In this document: positions 63,180 through 64,000 of the stretch, piece after piece
Numbering within the stretch: position 1 is the first letter of the stretch
How the letters are laid out: every line of letters begins with the position of its first letter
From: Vanilla planifolia
Lineage: Eukaryota > Streptophyta > Magnoliopsida > Asparagales > Orchidaceae
DNA: 64,000 bases
Reading direction: 5' to 3'
Assembly (NCBI GenBank): GCA_023846275.1
Contig: CM043874.1
Location: forward strand, 21,757,130-21,821,129
The notes under the pieces: model-generated
What the model was told of the DNA's origin: nothing
Databases searched by the model: none
The model's input: only the letters and a program-made list of their open reading frames with translations
Translations under genes and position numbers: made by a program

Positions 63180-64000
63180 ACTCAACCTTATCAAATCCTA
63201 GTATCTCAAATAAATTATCATGGATCTTACATTCTAAAATAAATAAAGATGACTCAAAAAAGATCTTCTTATTTGCTCAAGTATTGTGATTCTTTTGGTG
63301 TGAGTTACAATCAATATCAAAACATTACCAATTAGTTCATTAAATCAATTACAAAATTATCTTATCGATTCACCTATGTAATACTAAGATATATGATTTG
63401 AAATACTTAAAAAAATATTGGTAAAATAATATAATGATTTTATCATCATCAAATTATTGATCAAGAACCATGGGTTCAACAATATAACTTAGAGATAGGA
63501 CAAATCCTTTTACATTAAACAACCTAGAGATTGGTCAACAACAAATCATAAAAATCTTATAAACACTAGAAAGAAAATCTTATTACAATTGAATAGATAT
63601 AAAAATATAGTTCACTAAAAGATCAAGACAATTACTAAATATAATCAAGTGCTTATGTGATGAAGGCGTGAAGATGATGCAGAAAATGTAGAAACAACTT
63701 GATAAGAGAATGCAAGTGTTAAATGTATTATAAACCTCTTCTTGCATGCACTTGGATGATCCTAAAATTTTGAATTGTAGTTTACTCAATCATCTTTCTA
63801 CATATGTAATATGAAGCAAGGAGGATCTCAAAAAAGTTTAAAAGTGATTTGATAAGAACACCTTATCCTTATTATTTAAAAGCCTATTTATAAGTAAAAG
63901 ATCCCAAAGCATCTCCCAAAATACGTCCGACAATTATCTTAAAGTCTCTTTCAACAATTAGTCAAGATTACAATTTGTTTTATCAAATTAGCTGTTATAC
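63180..64000 (-). repeat. Copia-type LTR remnant, minus orientation (copy D), cut by window edge
   Basis: Matches 37670-38500 over its length in the same orientation, including the CTTCTTGCATGCACTTGGATGAT block and the TATTTATAAGTAAAAGATCCCAA block. It runs off the right edge. Confidence 0.55.

Overview
This is a window of plant nuclear DNA. It is AT-rich, its genes carry many short exons with GT-AG introns, and the space between genes is filled with decayed LTR retroelements, LINEs, microsatellites and one piece of plastid DNA. The Ca2+-ATPase reads closest, from memory, to monocot (rice-like) members of its family, so a non-grass monocot is a reasonable guess. That is inference; nothing in the window fixes the species.

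Genes: three protein genes are clear. (1) Positions 1-1748, + strand: the 3' part of a multi-pass membrane protein gene that I assign to the plant tweety-like (TTYH-like) family. It has seven short exons, and its third intron appears to use a GC donor. (2) Positions 10630-18996, + strand: a complete autoinhibited plasma-membrane-type (P2B) Ca2+-ATPase, seven exons and 1021 residues, with all P-type catalytic motifs. (3) Positions 32116-33490, - strand: a complete D-type cyclin, most like CYCD5, with five exons, 325 residues and an LxCxE RB-binding motif. A GC-elevated island at 24510-25240 may be the remnant of a fourth gene.

Repeats: a copia-type family has LTR pieces near 3.0-4.6 kb and 28.7-29.2 kb (+) and near 37.7-38.9 kb and 63.2-64.0 kb (-). 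A gag fossil follows the first, and a separate copia pol fossil lies at 26.1-28.6 kb (-). A Ty3/gypsy element of Del/Tekay (chromovirus) type fills 39.05-47.82 kb on the - strand, with a primer-binding site, a polypurine tract, one 3.8-kb LTR and one shortened LTR. Another gypsy pol fossil (+) lies at 48.65-49.41 kb. Two L1-like LINE remnants lie at 34.9-35.7 kb and 52.9-55.5 kb (+). Tandem duplications occur at 11972-12231, 20504-20575, 45909-46270, 49.4-50.04 kb, 51.4-52.04 kb and, the largest, 59069-60967 (two units of about 952 bp). A short nuclear copy of plastid ycf1 lies at about 7562-7800.

The genes do not form a functional cluster: they are independent single genes in a repeat sea, and 33.5-64 kb shows no host gene. 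I found no convincing undescribed biological system. The best leads are the GC-AG intron and missing ectodomain segment in gene 1, the intronic insertion and GC contrast within the Ca2+-ATPase, the ycf1 insert with its mirrored flanks, and the GC-elevated island.
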